In this document: piece by piece, positions 51,477 to 64,000 of the stretch
Position numbering within the stretch: the first letter of the stretch is position 1
How the letters are laid out: each line of letters starts with the position of its first letter
Source of the DNA: Haliclona indistincta
Taxonomy: Eukaryota > Porifera > Demospongiae > Haplosclerida > Chalinidae
Length of the DNA: 64,000 nt
Assembly (NCBI GenBank): GCA_964017065.1
Contig: OZ024791.1
Coordinates: forward strand, 2,365,410 to 2,429,409
Reading direction: 5' to 3'
The notes under the pieces: model-generated
Database searches by the model: none
Told to the model about the DNA's origin: nothing
The model's input: the letters and a program-made list of their open reading frames with translations, nothing else
Program-made: the position numbers and the translations under genes

Positions 51477-52153
51477 TTACATTGTCTTCCAAAAGTTTGG
51501 ATTTGTTTGCATTTTTCTCATAAAGTTCTCGTACCATCGTTGCACCACAGAGAGAGGGACATAGTTCTCTGTCATATTAATGGGGCCCTGACCAGGTACG
51601 ACTGCAAAAGATGACGCAAAGTTGAAGAAATTCTCCAGCATCTTCTGTGAGAATTCAGTATGCGAGTCAATGGTCGAGGCTTGTGTGTTCTGCGGAGCAG
51701 TTTGCTGAGCAAGCTGTGAAATTGGTTCAACTGAAATCCCAACAAGAGCTGTTGTGTGCGCTAATGACGCAAGAGATTCCATCATAGCCTGACCAAAGGG
51801 GTTCTGACTACCAGCAGATGGCTTAATGTTTGTGATTTTGAAAATTGCCGAGGGCTTTTCGTTGCTTATGAAGCCAAGAAACTGCCATGAGATTCCACCC
51901 TCAGGAGATGACAAGCCAAAATGGATGCCCCCACCAAACCCGTCAGAGAAGGGCACTTGTCCAGTCAGGAAGACAACAACGTGGTTCACATTCTCCACTT
52001 GTTCTAAAGTAAGATAGAACTGGTTAGACCCTGCCTCTTGCACTTCAGTGTTCACCTAAAAGATATAACATAAATGCACACATAAAACCCTTTTAGTACT
52101 ACTCCAGCACGAAGAATACTTACCAGACGTCCTGAAGCTAGCACACCGAACAT
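51477..52153 (-). CDS. HIKESHI: Hikeshi, nuclear import carrier for Hsp70
   Basis: Two exons on the minus strand: 52153-52124 (30 nt, MFGVLASGRL) and 52055-51477, splicing in phase 0 through a 68-bp intron to about 202 residues, close to the animal family length of about 197. Recognised by the family's conserved blocks: the MFG...GRLV start, NHVVVFLTGQVPF, the W-x-LGF-x-(S/T)N-x-KPSAIFKI block, and a C-terminal QKMLENFFNFASSFAV followed by RWYENF and FWKTM. Hikeshi carries ATP-bound Hsp70 into the nucleus during heat stress in known animals. The first methionine in exon 2 (52055) would miss the conserved start. It is divergent from the PAQR gene 168 bp away. Confidence 0.95.
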
Positions 52154-52321
52154 TCTGGACTTATTCACCAAACATTCAGCCACGCCTCCTTTAATAATCT
52201 AGTCTGCAAACTCTGGAAGGGGCGGGCATGTATAAACTTACAATTTACAAAGGCGTTCTACTCGCATCCTCTTCTGTCTAATTTATCTCTCGAGTGACTA
52301 TTGCTACCTCGTTGATCGCCC
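52154..52321. promoter_or_regulatory. Short bidirectional promoter, Hikeshi / PAQR receptor
   Basis: 168 bp between two divergent start codons. It must contain both 5' UTRs and promoters. No TATA box or CCAAT box could be assigned securely. Confidence 0.5.
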
Positions 52322-53335
52322 ATGACTGGCTCTAAACTCTGCGAGAGGAAGGAGATCTCGCCTATATTTTGGGAGCCCTACATCCTCTCCGGCTATCGCA
52401 AACCCGGCTACTCCTTTCTAGGATGCGTGCGATACGTGTTCGTGTTGCATAACGACGTGGGCAACTTCTGGACTCACTTCATTCCACTGTGGGTATGGCT
52501 CGGATGGCTTGTTGCTCTCTCTCGTACCATCGACTTCACGGACCCATTCTGGTACCCTCTCCTTACACTGTGGTTAGGTGGAATGTCCTATGCACTCTGC
52601 TCCAGTGTGGCACACGCGCTCGGCTGCCGATCCATAAACGACAGACAGATTTTCTTCATGATTGACTATCACGGGATCACAATATACAGTTTCGGTGCAT
52701 GTTTAGCATACACGTATTACGAGAGACCCCTAACCATGTTGGATTGGTTGTTCGCGTACAAGTGGACTCTGCTTGCAGTGCACGTACTCATAGCAATCAA
52801 CTCAACACTAATGTGTTGTCTGACAAGATTCTTTTGTGTCAAGCAACGGTATCTGCTGAGAATTTCGTCGTATGTGTTGCCATATATTTTTGGACTAGCG
52901 CCTTTCAAGCTTCGCCTGCTAGCGTGTGTGCTGAATGGGGATGAGCAGGAGTGTGTGTCACAAACTCTTCCCCACCATTACATAGCATTCTTTAGTTCTC
53001 TTATAATGGCTTTTCTTTTTGTATCCAAGATACCCGAACGATTCGCTCCTGGAAAGTTCGACTATTTCTTCCACAGTCATCAGCTGTTTCACATAGCTGC
53101 AGCTGTTGTGACGACATTTCAGTTCTACATGATTCCAATAGATGCATACGTTAGGAGAGAAGCTCTTGAACGAGATCCGACCTTGCTGCCTAGCCTGTCT
53201 TCCACCATTCTACCATTTATATTGGTACTGTTTGTTGGTTTGGCGATTATTTTTGCACTGGGCTCTCTCGTTGTAAAAAGAGTTGTTGTCAGTAACAAAA
53301 TATCCAATGGCAAGATAAATAATAAATCTGATTAA
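52322..53335 (+). CDS. PAQR family seven-helix receptor (membrane progestin receptor type), copy 1
   Basis: Single-exon gene of 337 residues. Family motifs: an N-terminal EPYILSGYRKPG block, HNDVGNFWTHFIP before helix 1, S-x3-H in helix 2 (SSVAH), an Asp-containing DYHG at helix 3, and HSHQLFH near the last helix. The His and Asp positions correspond to the metal-binding set of the PAQR/hemolysin III superfamily. Seven hydrophobic helices are visible. The start motif and the PERFAPGKFDYFFHSHQ block point to the class II membrane progestin receptors rather than adiponectin receptors. Those vertebrate proteins bind progestins; the ligand in this animal is unknown. It is the tail-to-tail neighbour of a paralogue. 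Confidence 0.9.
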   Translation: MTGSKLCERKEISPIFWEPYILSGYRKPGYSFLGCVRYVFVLHNDVGNFWTHFIPLWVWLGWLVALSRTIDFTDPFWYPLLTLWLGGMSYALCSSVAHALGCRSINDRQIFFMIDYHGITIYSFGACLAYTYYERPLTMLDWLFAYKWTLLAVHVLIAINSTLMCCLTRFFCVKQRYLLRISSYVLPYIFGLAPFKLRLLACVLNGDEQECVSQTLPHHYIAFFSSLIMAFLFVSKIPERFAPGKFDYFFHSHQLFHIAAAVVTTFQFYMIPIDAYVRREALERDPTLLPSLSSTILPFILVLFVGLAIIFALGSLVVKRVVVSNKISNGKINNKSD

Positions 53336-53461
53336 TATAAGTTTATTACCAAAAATAATTAGACATCCGACAATTTCATTTATATTGACATTTTTATTAT
53401 CATTTTTGTTGAGTTTTAATAATTTACACTTTCATGAAAATAAATAAATAAGTTTATCCAA
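53336..53461. other. Convergent 3' region with crossing polyadenylation signals
   Basis: 126 bp between the two PAQR stops. A plus-strand AATAAA (53439-53444, overlapping a second at 53443) lies next to the minus-strand gene's stop, and a minus-strand AATAAA (TTTATT at 53342-53347) lies next to the plus-strand gene's stop. If both are used, the two mRNAs overlap in their 3' ends. Confidence 0.6.
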
Positions 53462-54490
53462 CTAGTCTTGTTTCACATTTATATTTTTTGAAATGGTGGT
53501 GTTATCATGTATCGAGCTAGGGCTGGAGGAAGTGTGATTCCCTTTGAGGTGCAGAGCAAGTATAAACAGAAGCCCAGACAGCATAGTCAGGATATAGCAC
53601 AGCAACGAATTACAGAGTCCTGGTATGATGTTGTCATCACTGACTGTCATCACTTCCTTGCGCAGATGACCATCAATTGGTAAAAATAACATCTCTACTG
53701 ATGTGTGTATTGCACATGATACATGGAAAAGCTGATGGCTGTGGAAGCACAAGTCAAAGTACCCGGGTGCACAACGTTCAGGGAATTTTGAAACATAGAA
53801 AAAGACACAAAAGAACGGAATGACTAGGTTAATAATGTGAAGAGGTAGTGTCTCGGGAATACACTGGTCCCCTTGAGAGGCACAAACCCATAGTCTGTTC
53901 AGTATGGGTATGATAGATATCCCATGAACAATAACACTGCATACAGTGTTGCACGTTTGGCGCCAGTCAGTGTCATAAAAACATGCAAAGCAGCACAGCA
54001 CAGATGATCCAAGACCTAGCAGTGCATAAAGGAGATGGTGTGCTAAGGTGACCTTAGAACCAATGGGACTCTCGTATTGTGAGAAAGCATAGCATTCGGC
54101 TAGCCCATACATGATAATAGCATTATAATCCATCATGAAAAACACACGAGAAGCTTGAAGAGACAGGCATTGGAAGACGTGAGCAAGACAAGAGAACAAG
54201 GCATATCCGCAGGCACCGAGCCAGAGTACTAGTAAAGGATGCCAGTACGGATCAGTAAAGTCAACGGTGGTCATTGAGAGTGCAAACAGCCATCCTAGCC
54301 AGACCACTAACGGGATGAAGTGAGTCCAAAAGTTTCCAACATCGTTGTGCAACACCAGAACAGAATGCAGACATTGCTTGAATGATAGCTTCGAGCTCCG
54401 GTAGCCATTGAGAATATGTGGCACTCGATATACACCATCAACCTTGTCATGGCTGACCAGATTCCCACAGCTACAGCAGCAAGACAGCAT
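53462..54490 (-). CDS. PAQR family seven-helix receptor, copy 2
   Basis: Single exon, 342 residues, clearly a paralogue of the plus-strand gene it faces: VPHILNGYRSS, HNDVGNFWTHFIP, SCLAH, MDYNAI and HSHQLFH fill the same positions. It differs by a Cys-rich N-terminus (MLSCCCSCGN), which could be palmitoylated, and a Ser/Asn-rich C-terminal tail. It is likely a membrane progestin receptor-type protein; the ligand is unknown. The pair probably arose by an inverted duplication. Confidence 0.9.
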   Translation of the reverse strand: MLSCCCSCGNLVSHDKVDGVYRVPHILNGYRSSKLSFKQCLHSVLVLHNDVGNFWTHFIPLVVWLGWLFALSMTTVDFTDPYWHPLLVLWLGACGYALFSCLAHVFQCLSLQASRVFFMMDYNAIIMYGLAECYAFSQYESPIGSKVTLAHHLLYALLGLGSSVLCCFACFYDTDWRQTCNTVCSVIVHGISIIPILNRLWVCASQGDQCIPETLPLHIINLVIPFFCVFFYVSKFPERCAPGYFDLCFHSHQLFHVSCAIHTSVEMLFLPIDGHLRKEVMTVSDDNIIPGLCNSLLCYILTMLSGLLFILALHLKGNHTSSSPSSIHDNTTISKNINVKQD

Positions 54491-54813
54491 CGCTGCTGGA
54501 AGCCAACAGAAGGTAGCTCGTTTCTACGGGGTTATGAATTAGCTTATGATCGCACCATATCTATGATCCCACTTTGATCTCGCTGATTAAAAATTTGGCG
54601 GTTTATCCGGACACGTCCGTATTTTCTGCACTCCCGCCAAGTCCTCGTGCCACCGGCCACAGCCGTGTGGCTTCCTACAGCTGAAAGGGGTGTACTACTG
54701 CATCCTTTGTCTCTCGCCTGGTAGAGCGCTGTCTTCCAACAAGATCCTTCCTTTACTCGTGGCGCGCAGCTCTGTACTTACCGCTACGTCCTTGTGTTAA
54801 CACATTGCGGAGC
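54491..54813. promoter_or_regulatory. Divergent promoter region, PAQR copy 2 / unknown gene
   Basis: 323 bp between divergent starts, less AT-rich than the array spacers. No coding sequence seen and no securely assignable core element. Confidence 0.45.
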
Positions 54814-57043
<2,230 letters not shown>

Positions 57044-57174
57044 TAGTTCTCATTTTGTAGAGTAGCTCTTGGCAGAGTCTGCTCTCTCTCTCTTCTTGTG
57101 CCATAATAATTATTAATAACAAATTCAAACTTTTATAGTACACAATAGTTGACGGGAGTAGTGTTACTCCTCTG

Positions 57175-57667
57175 TCAGAGTTCAGCATCGCTGCAGTTGT
57201 TCATCATTTCACTGCAGAGACATAGGCAGCATAGACAGGCACTAGCCGCCATTAGCATTTGACAAATAGATCCGCACTGGATGGAAATGGAATGTTAAAA
57301 CCAATTGTATTATAGTTTAGCTAACCTTATCTGATGAATTTTGATCTTGCTGCCCAGTGGGTAGCTGTGGGTACTGGGCAGGATACTGTTGTTGTGGGGC
57401 ATATGGCTGAGCACCGTACTGCTGTGGAGCGCCGTAGTGAGGGATCCCAGGACCATATAGGGGTACCCCCTGAGCATCGGCTCCAATAGGGGGTGGTGGA
57501 GGAGGGTACTGAGGTGGAGCTGGTATACCTTCATATGGCGGTCCATAGTGGTGGGGTTGATGTTGGTACAGTTGCCTGCTGTCTGCTCCATGTGGTGGTA
57601 GGTAAGGAGGAAATGGAGGCTCACCAGTCGGATGGGTATATCCCTGTGGCTGAGGATAACCACTCAT
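57175..57667 (-). CDS. Small proline-rich protein with CYSTM-like cysteine-rich end (147 aa)
   Basis: Two exons on the minus strand: 57667-57326 (114 codons) and 57276-57175 (33 codons plus stop), joined in phase 0 over a 49-bp intron. Exon 1 is Pro/Tyr/Gln/Gly-rich with PPxY-like and YP repeats (MSGYPQPQGYTHPTGEPP...). Exon 2 reads CGSICQMLMAASACLCCLC and then CSEMMNN. A Pro/Tyr-rich N-terminus followed by a short Cys-packed hydrophobic tail is the layout of CYSTM proteins, which are tail-anchored membrane proteins. The family call rests on this layout rather than on a close match. Without the splice, exon 1 would read into three extra codons and a stop. Confidence 0.65.
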
Positions 57668-58334
57668 GTCTGCTTGCAGTAGCTACCGGACCAACTGATG
57701 CTGCTGCAGGGCGATTCACGTGACTCAACTGTACTGTGCGTGTTGACACTAATAGTTGAGGACAATACAGCAATGATGGTGGCGTGTTACCACTTGTGAG
57801 ACTGAATTGCACCAGGTGGTTGATATAGTACGTGATGAACATTGATAACATTACTAAAGCATGCTGCATGGGAACGCCCATATACACTAGGCCCCATAGC
57901 TACAAGTGTGTAGTGTTACAATGAAACCTCACCTCTTCATTGTTACACTAATGTACAAACAGCAACCCTACATTGCATAGCAATACGGAGTCAATTACTC
58001 TGACCAATCAGATGCATGAATAATTGAATACATGTGACCGGAATATGAAAGTTTGATTCCGCTTCTGACATCTGATTGGTCAGTGTCATACAAAAACTAC
58101 TGACATTGCTATGCAATATCTGATGTACTATTAATTAGTGACTTTATAGTGATGTACTCATTATAGTGTTGTAATTGTGACATTGAAAACCACTGTGTGT
58201 GTTTGTTAGTACTAGTAGGTGCTAAACTCTCTCTTCGTCCTCGTGTATGTAAGCAGTCAATTAGTTATCAAGGAAATGGCGAGTTACCGTATTAATTTTT
58301 TGATTTCCCGCTAAAATCCTTATTAACGCCATCT
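57668..58334. promoter_or_regulatory. Divergent promoter region with inverted CCAAT boxes
   Basis: 667 bp between the CYSTM-like gene (-) and the M16 peptidase gene (+). It contains an interrupted inverted repeat: ATTGCATAGCAAT (57972-57984) with ATTGCTATGCAAT (58105-58117), and CTGACCAATCAGA (58000-58012) with TCTGATTGGTCAG (58071-58083). The inner pair carries CCAATCAG, a good NF-Y type CCAAT box on each strand. A short MITE-like end (TACCGTATTAATTTTT) lies near 58285. Confidence 0.55.
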
Positions 58335-59329
58335 ATGACATCATTCGTTAGTAAGGTGTGGTCGTGGCTAGCAAAGAAGCGAACAATGTCGGGTAAACAA
58401 GGCGTTCCTCTACTAGACCAGCTGGAAGACGATGATGAAGAGGTGGACTCAGATGATGAACTGGATTTTGACCCCACTAAAATTCGTTTGCGTGTACCAC
58501 GAGGAGTGTTCGCTCGTCGGTCCAGGAGAGGCTGTCTGATCGCCATCATAATCGGCAGTTTGGTGTCTCTGGTCGTCTTGGTAGTATTGGGAGCTCTATT
58601 GGGCATATTGTTTGCACCACAGGCACCATACGCAATCACTGGAACCGTCACCAAATCTCCCCAGGACTTGCGCGAGTATCAAGTAATCGAACTCAACACT
58701 GACCTTCGTGTCCTGGTCATTTCTGACCCGACAACAGACGTCAGTGCAGCAGCCATGGACGTGGCTGTGGGCAGCTTCAGCGACACGGTTTTCGGACTAG
58801 CGCACTTCTGTGAACACATGCTTTTTTACGCAAGCAAGAAGTATCCAGTGGAGGACGAGTATTCTGACTTCCTGAGTCGTAATGGTGGTTATGACAACGC
58901 GTACACCTCAACTGAAAACACGAACTATTATTTTAGAGTTAATGCTGATGCCTTGAGCGAAGCGCTGGACCGTTTTGCTCAGTTCTTCATTGCTCCAATC
59001 TTCACCCAGGATGGTGTAAACCGAGAGATGAATGCAGTCAACGCTGAACACCTCAAAAATCTTCAATCCGATGGTTGGAGAGTGTGGCAACTTCTGAAGC
59101 AATTGTCCAACCCGAAACACCCGTTTCACAACTTCAACACAGGCGACCTACAGACACTGAACCGCAGCGACATCCTCAGCAAGCTCACATCATTCTACAA
59201 TGCTCACTACTCTTCAAATCAGGTTCGTACACACACGCACACTCACACACACGCACACACACTCACACACGCTCACACACACACACACACACACACACGC
59301 GCGCGCTCACACACACACACACACACACG

Positions 59330-59364
<35 letters not shown>

Positions 59365-61875
59365 AGCAGAGCTGATTATACGAAGATCCTCTTTGCCGCC
59401 ACCCTTTCCTTTAGTGCAATGACAATAATTATTTGTATTTCCTCTTTCTTTCAGATGCAGCTAGTTATCTATGGTCGTGAAGACACCAACACACTTGCTA
59501 ACTATGCTTACAACATGTTCTCTGCTGTCCAAAACACCAACAAAACTGCCGATTTCTTCTCGGACACTTCTTTCCCACCTACCTATGTAGGCAAGTTGGT
59601 CTACTATGAACCAGTTGCTGACAAGCACACTCTCTCAATATACTGGCAGGTTAGCTAACACTGCCTAGTACTCATAAGAATTAGTCCTGGTGTGTGTTCC
59701 TTCATGTGATTTCAGCTGAAACATTGCTGTATCAGTCTCCTTAGCTAGCAGCTAACAAACCCGCACTTCATGTAGTCATGTGATATGCTCCAGTCTAAGC
59801 CTGAATGAGGTGTTTTTGAATTACCGTATAGCGGAAAATTTTGCGGGAGAAACTTTTTGCGAATGCCTGAGATTGAGGATTTCGCGAATAATATTTTTTT
59901 GCGAATCAGCGCTATTGGTCCATCTCTGTCAACTAAAAGAAGACATTTGCAGATAAAGTTTTTGCGAATAGCCTGTAATTCGTGGAATTCGCAAAAATTT
60001 CCTGTTATACAGCTACCTGAGCTTGTGCAATAATATTATGTTGATCTACTTAACAACTTGTATGAGCAATGTTGTGTCTATAGTTTTGTTTCATACAAGA
60101 TTGCTATGTACAACGTATCAATTGAAAACCCTAGCGCTAGAGCTTCTTGATGTTTGGATTTTTTAGGTTAATTCCCAGCGTGATAATTATTTGCAACACG
60201 TGATTCCATTCTTGAACTCACTGATTGGTGATGAAGGCCGTGGGAGCATCATTAACTATCTCAGACAGCAACACCTAGCGACCGATCTCTCGGCTGGACT
60301 GGAGCTACAGACCGAGTCATACTCTCTTATGGTAATTGACATCACGCTCACAGTGGGCGGGGTCAGTCAAGTTAGTGATGTGGTGGGTGTGGTCATGCAG
60401 TACATGATGTTACTGCGTAACCTTGACAATAGCACACTGCGCAGTCTATGGGAAGATTACATTCAAGCTTCCACTATCAAATTCAACTATGCAGCAAAGA
60501 CCAGTCCGTCAGATTATGCATCGTGAGTTAGGAACGCATGTTTGTGAAATGCATTATTTACTGTGCTTGTCTTCCATCACAGCCAACTTGCTAGTAACAT
60601 GCGAAACATAGAATTCCCTCAAGACTTTCTGCTCAACCCACGGCGATTTGTCTATGACGGCGCTCTTATCAGATCCGTCGTGAACAACCTCCTGCCCCTC
60701 AACCCTCTCGTTCTGTTGGGGACACCTCAGTTTAAACCAAGTGGAACATTTAATGACTCAAGCACTAAACCATTTCCTTCTCCATCATATCCTCTCTCTA
60801 ATACTGAACCGATTTACGGCACTCGTTACACCACTATGGAGATTACACAACAGCTAAGATCATATTGGACCACAGCTAACCTGCCTAATCTAGTGCTAGC
60901 AGTCCCTGGCAAGAACCAGTTCATACCTACAGACCTCTCTCTACTACCGGTCACTAGTGGAGACACGCCCATCAAAGTAGATGAATGTAAGCCTATTATC
61001 ACTATCACGCTTTTTGCATTATTTTACTGAAATCCGGGTGTTAGAGCCTCTAATAGACAACTGTATAGCTTAGTTGTTGAGCAAAGCCTTGTGTTAGTTT
61101 TGTTTTATTGTTGATCTCCTTTTCTCTACTCGTCTGCAGCACTAAAAGCTACCTCAGTGTGGTGGTCACAGTCTAGATTGTTCCGTGAACCTAAAGTGCA
61201 CATGTACTGTGATGTGAACTCATCAACCACCAATATTACACCACAATGGGCAGGTATGTGAGGCAATTTTGTAGGTAATGGCAGATTTCTATACTCATAG
61301 AACAGCCCAAACTTAGTAATTTAGTATTGATACAAAACCTGGCAATGACCAGGTGAGCAAGCCAGTGAAGCCACCTTGTTTAGACCATGCATTTTCGTGT
61401 ACCCTGATATCAAAGCGGTGAGATCCGCTCCTGGGTTTAGGACTCTTTATACACAAGTTATGTCTAAAGCAGTTTTTAACAATAACAAGGTTAAAGGTTG
61501 ATCTCCTGTTGTTTTTCTCGCCATATCTAGTGTTGTCGATGCTGTACACTCAGCTGGTGTCCACCATTCTCCTGCCCACTCTCTATCCCGCCACTACCCT
61601 TGGCTACTCCTTCACTCTCTCTCCCACCACTGGAGGCGTGTCCATGCACTTGTCAGGATACAGTGATGTTGCCGTCACCAACCAGATACTGACCAACATC
61701 ACTCAAGGTCATCATACATACCTTGGCTCCCTCTCTGTCCTTTCCTATCTCTTCTCTCCTCCCTCCCTCCCTCCCTCCCTCCCTCCCTCCCTCCCTCCCT
61801 CCCTCCCTCCCTCCCTCTCCCTCCCTCCCTCCCTCTCCCTTCCTCCCTCCCTCTCCTCTCTCTCTCTCTCCCTCT

Positions 61876-61948
<73 letters not shown>

Positions 61949-63847
61949 TCTCTCTCCCTCTCTCTCTCTCCTTCCCTCCCTCCTTCCCTCCCTCCCTCTC
62001 TCTCTATCTCGCTCCCTCTCTCCCTCTCTCTCCCTCCCTCCCTCCCTCCCTACCTCTCTCTCTCTCTCCCTCCCTCTCTCTCTCCTCCCTCCTTCTCTCC
62101 CTCTCTCTGGTGTTGATATTGACCATTGATATTTTGCTTTACAGTGCTCACTGATCAAGCTGTTCTGAGTCAAGGCAACTCATTCTCACTATCAATGGAG
62201 GCGCTAACCACTACATTATCAACATACAACACTACCACACTACCCTTCAGATACACTTACCAATATATACAACAGTAAGTCTTCATACTACATGTACAAG
62301 AGGAATACTGTATAGCAGATAATTTTGGAGGGTAAAAATTTTAGCGGATGACCCAGATTTGCGTTTTGGTAAATTTAATTTTGGTGCCCAGCGCCTGGTT
62401 CACAAATAAAAAAGTGGATTTTTTGCCGATTAACCAAAACTTCCTCCCGCCAAAATTGTTTGTTTTTTTTGTGAAGAAATTAATATGAAACGTAATTCTG
62501 CTCCTCAATAAGTCCTGCCTGTTGCATGAATGAATTGACAGTGACTTGTTGTGTTGTTCTTCAGGGCAGTAATGGAGAGACCATACTGGAAGCACTGGCA
62601 GTTATTGAACGAATTAAATAAGATCAAGGCATTGCCCACTAATGCTGCCATGGCAACTCTATGGGCTCATATTGTTCAATTGTATGGGACAGGATCCACT
62701 GTCACCTGTTTCTTGCATGGAAACATTGCTAAAAGCACAGTAAGACAGCTTTTAATGCCATACTTCATTGACAGTCAACAAATTGATACAACAGACCATT
62801 AGTATAAATGCTCTCTCTTGTATAGGCTGTACATCACTCTATGATGATCTCCCAGCTCCTTCACTCCTCCTCTTCTGATCCTATTAGACATTTTCCTCGT
62901 CGTAGACTATCTCTCTCTCCCGCTAACTACAGTGTAATCGTTCCTACACTGGACCCTAATGACCAAAACTCTGTGGTCAACGTCATCTTTCAGGTTAGAC
63001 CAACCATGTGATTGTCACATGTTTATCATGTGATCTGTTCTACAGACTGGTACTCAGTGCAGTGTTTCTGGTGGCAAGTGCTCATCAGCTTCACTCAAGT
63101 CATCAGCACTGCTCGGACTGCTCTCTCTACAGATCAAGGTAAGCATCACTAGTAGCCCTTAGATTATTCTATACGAAGGCGGTGATTTCACGAGTGAGAT
63201 TTTAGTGAAAACTCTAAATAAATTCCCGGTAGTACTTACATTTGTCTGTGTTCGGTACTGAGGAGAGTATTTGCCATTCTAATGCTTTACCACTGTCATT
63301 GAGCTGTTTATTTGTTCTACAGCAATCTTGTTTTGATGTGCTAAGGACCCAACAGCAGCTTGGCTATGCTGTGTTCTGCATCACTCGATCAAATCAGAAC
63401 ATTAACTCTTTCCAGTTCATTATCCAAAGCGGCACGTACAATGCCTCAACTGTTCTAAGCAGAATAAACCAATTCTTACAAGACTCTCTAGCACCCATTC
63501 AAGCTGTAGCAAGTGACGGCGGCAAATTCAACACTCTTCGGGACTCTTATCGTGTCGTACTAAATCGTAAATACATTGCAATGTCTGACGCCGCTTCTGA
63601 CTTATGGACCGAGATATCCACTGGCAGAGAACAGTTTGACTTCAACACACAACTCGTTAATACATTGAGCAGCATCGCTGGAAATGACTTGAGCAGTTTC
63701 TACACTACCAATCTACTAAACCATGACACAGCCAAGAAGCTGGTGATAGCAGTGTACGGGAAGAACCGCAGCAATGACCTGATGGCAACATTTGACCATG
63801 TCATAAATTATACAACACTCTCACCTTCAACTAATAGCTACCCATGA
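58335..63847 (+). CDS. Membrane-anchored M16 metallopeptidase (insulysin/nardilysin-like, 1074 aa)
   Basis: Exons: 58335-59222, 59455-59649, 60167-60522, 60583-60986, 61140-61253, 61531-61707, 62145-62274, 62565-62739, 62826-62993, 63046-63138, 63323-63847 (3225 nt, a multiple of 3). The inverted zinc motif HxxEH is HFCEH at residues 157-161, and the third ligand is Glu238 in NAVNAEH, spaced exactly as in insulysin (77 residues after the second His). Near the end, RTQQQLGYAVF matches the family's RT-x-x-QLGY-x-VF substrate-binding strip. Unlike cytosolic insulysin, it has an acidic leader (DDDEEVDSDDELDFD), an Arg-rich segment and a hydrophobic helix at about 67-92, so it should be a type II membrane protein with the peptidase outside or in the lumen. 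ATG at 58386 is an alternative start. It likely cleaves peptides; substrates are unknown. Confidence 0.92.
59225..59362. repeat. CA microsatellite in the first intron of the M16 gene
   Basis: About 135 bp of (CA)n with CG and CT interruptions beginning just after the donor of exon 1. No coding content. Confidence 0.95.
59825..60015. repeat. MITE-like element in an intron of the M16 gene
   Basis: Imperfect terminal inverted repeats: TTACCGTATAGCGGAAAATTTT on the left side (shown within 20-base pieces: ACCGTATAGCGGAAAATTTT) and AAAATTTCCTGTTATACAGC on the right, with internal GCGAATAAT / TTCGCAAAAA pieces that also pair. A related end recurs at about 62310 in a later intron. No open frame. Confidence 0.6.
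61751..62109. repeat. CCCT/CT microsatellite in an intron of the M16 gene
   Basis: About 360 bp of CCCT and CT repeats with sparse interruptions between exons 6 and 7. Long Pro/Ser/Leu open frames through it are artefacts. Confidence 0.95.
62306..62465. repeat. Second MITE-like element in the M16 gene
   Basis: Starts TACTGTATAGCAGATAATTT and ends near CTCCCGCCAAAATTGTTTG, so the two ends form an imperfect inverted repeat (ATTTTGG-A-GGG against CCCGCCAAAAT). It resembles the element at 59825. No coding content. Confidence 0.5.
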
Positions 63848-64000
63848 GCTTCTAACATATACCATAATTTATATCGTACTTTATATAACATATTTTTGCC
63901 TATTATTAGTACTTTATAACACAATAATAATTATTAGTAATGTTGGTTGAGTTGAAAGCTTGTGTACAAGGGTGTATAGAGTCTTATAGTGCGTTTACAC
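63848..64000 (+). other. 3' flank of the M16 gene
   Basis: AT-rich sequence after the stop codon. No canonical AATAAA and no further gene is visible before the window ends. Confidence 0.5.

Noticed and set aside
52322..54490. Rhodopsin-type GPCRs
   Set aside because: Seven helices are present but the sequence motifs and His/Asp set are those of PAQR proteins.
61509..62173. Pro/Ser/Leu open frames on both strands
   Set aside because: Produced by the CCCT/CT repeat inside an intron of the M16 gene; the true exon ends at 61707.

Overview
This is eukaryotic, intron-rich, compact animal DNA. Introns are short (often 50-110 bp) with clean GT-AG borders, genes sit 100-700 bp apart in divergent and convergent pairs, and the proteins are metazoan: EMI, EGF, Sushi, Ig and ephrin-receptor-like extracellular domains, membrane progestin-type PAQR receptors and Hikeshi. 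The base composition, intron size and small foldback elements fit a demosponge such as Amphimedon. That assignment is an inference, not something the sequence proves.

Positions 1-51300 hold a head-to-tail array of five paralogous genes, A to E, spaced about 11 kb apart (starts at 8997, 20328, 31955 and 42618; A is cut by the left edge). I rebuilt each gene exon by exon. In all four complete genes the summed exons are an exact multiple of three: B 2431, C 2420, D 2420 and E 2463 residues; the visible part of A is 2044. Each encodes a single-pass receptor-like protein with this order: signal peptide, EMI-like domain, one EGF, six EGF repeats mostly of calcium-binding type, two Sushi domains, one EGF, a large unrecognised ectodomain, a coiled coil / cysteine-rich head / coiled coil unit, a furin-type basic site, two Ig-like domains, two ephrin-receptor-like cysteine repeats, a short stalk, one membrane helix and an acidic tail. 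Most of the protein is almost identical between copies. Two patches (VR1 after the last EGF, VR2 in the cysteine-rich head) and the stalk length vary strongly. This looks like an undescribed, recombining family of variable cell-surface receptors, possibly for recognition. That function is inferred.

Between copies lie relics: duplicated 3' cassettes (ephrin-like repeat, stalk, membrane helix, tail) after A (broken) and after B (still splice-competent), degenerate first exons before D, a dead EGF exon inside D, a 1.3-kb insertion in an intron of C ending in 152-bp inverted arms, and a foldback element before E.

Positions 51400-64000 are ordinary packed single-copy genes: Hikeshi (-), a PAQR receptor (+), a second PAQR receptor (-) convergent with the first, an unrecognised nuclear-type gene (+) with long CT microsatellites in its introns, a small proline-rich protein with a cysteine-rich CYSTM-like end (-), and an insulysin-family M16 metallopeptidase with an N-terminal membrane anchor (+).
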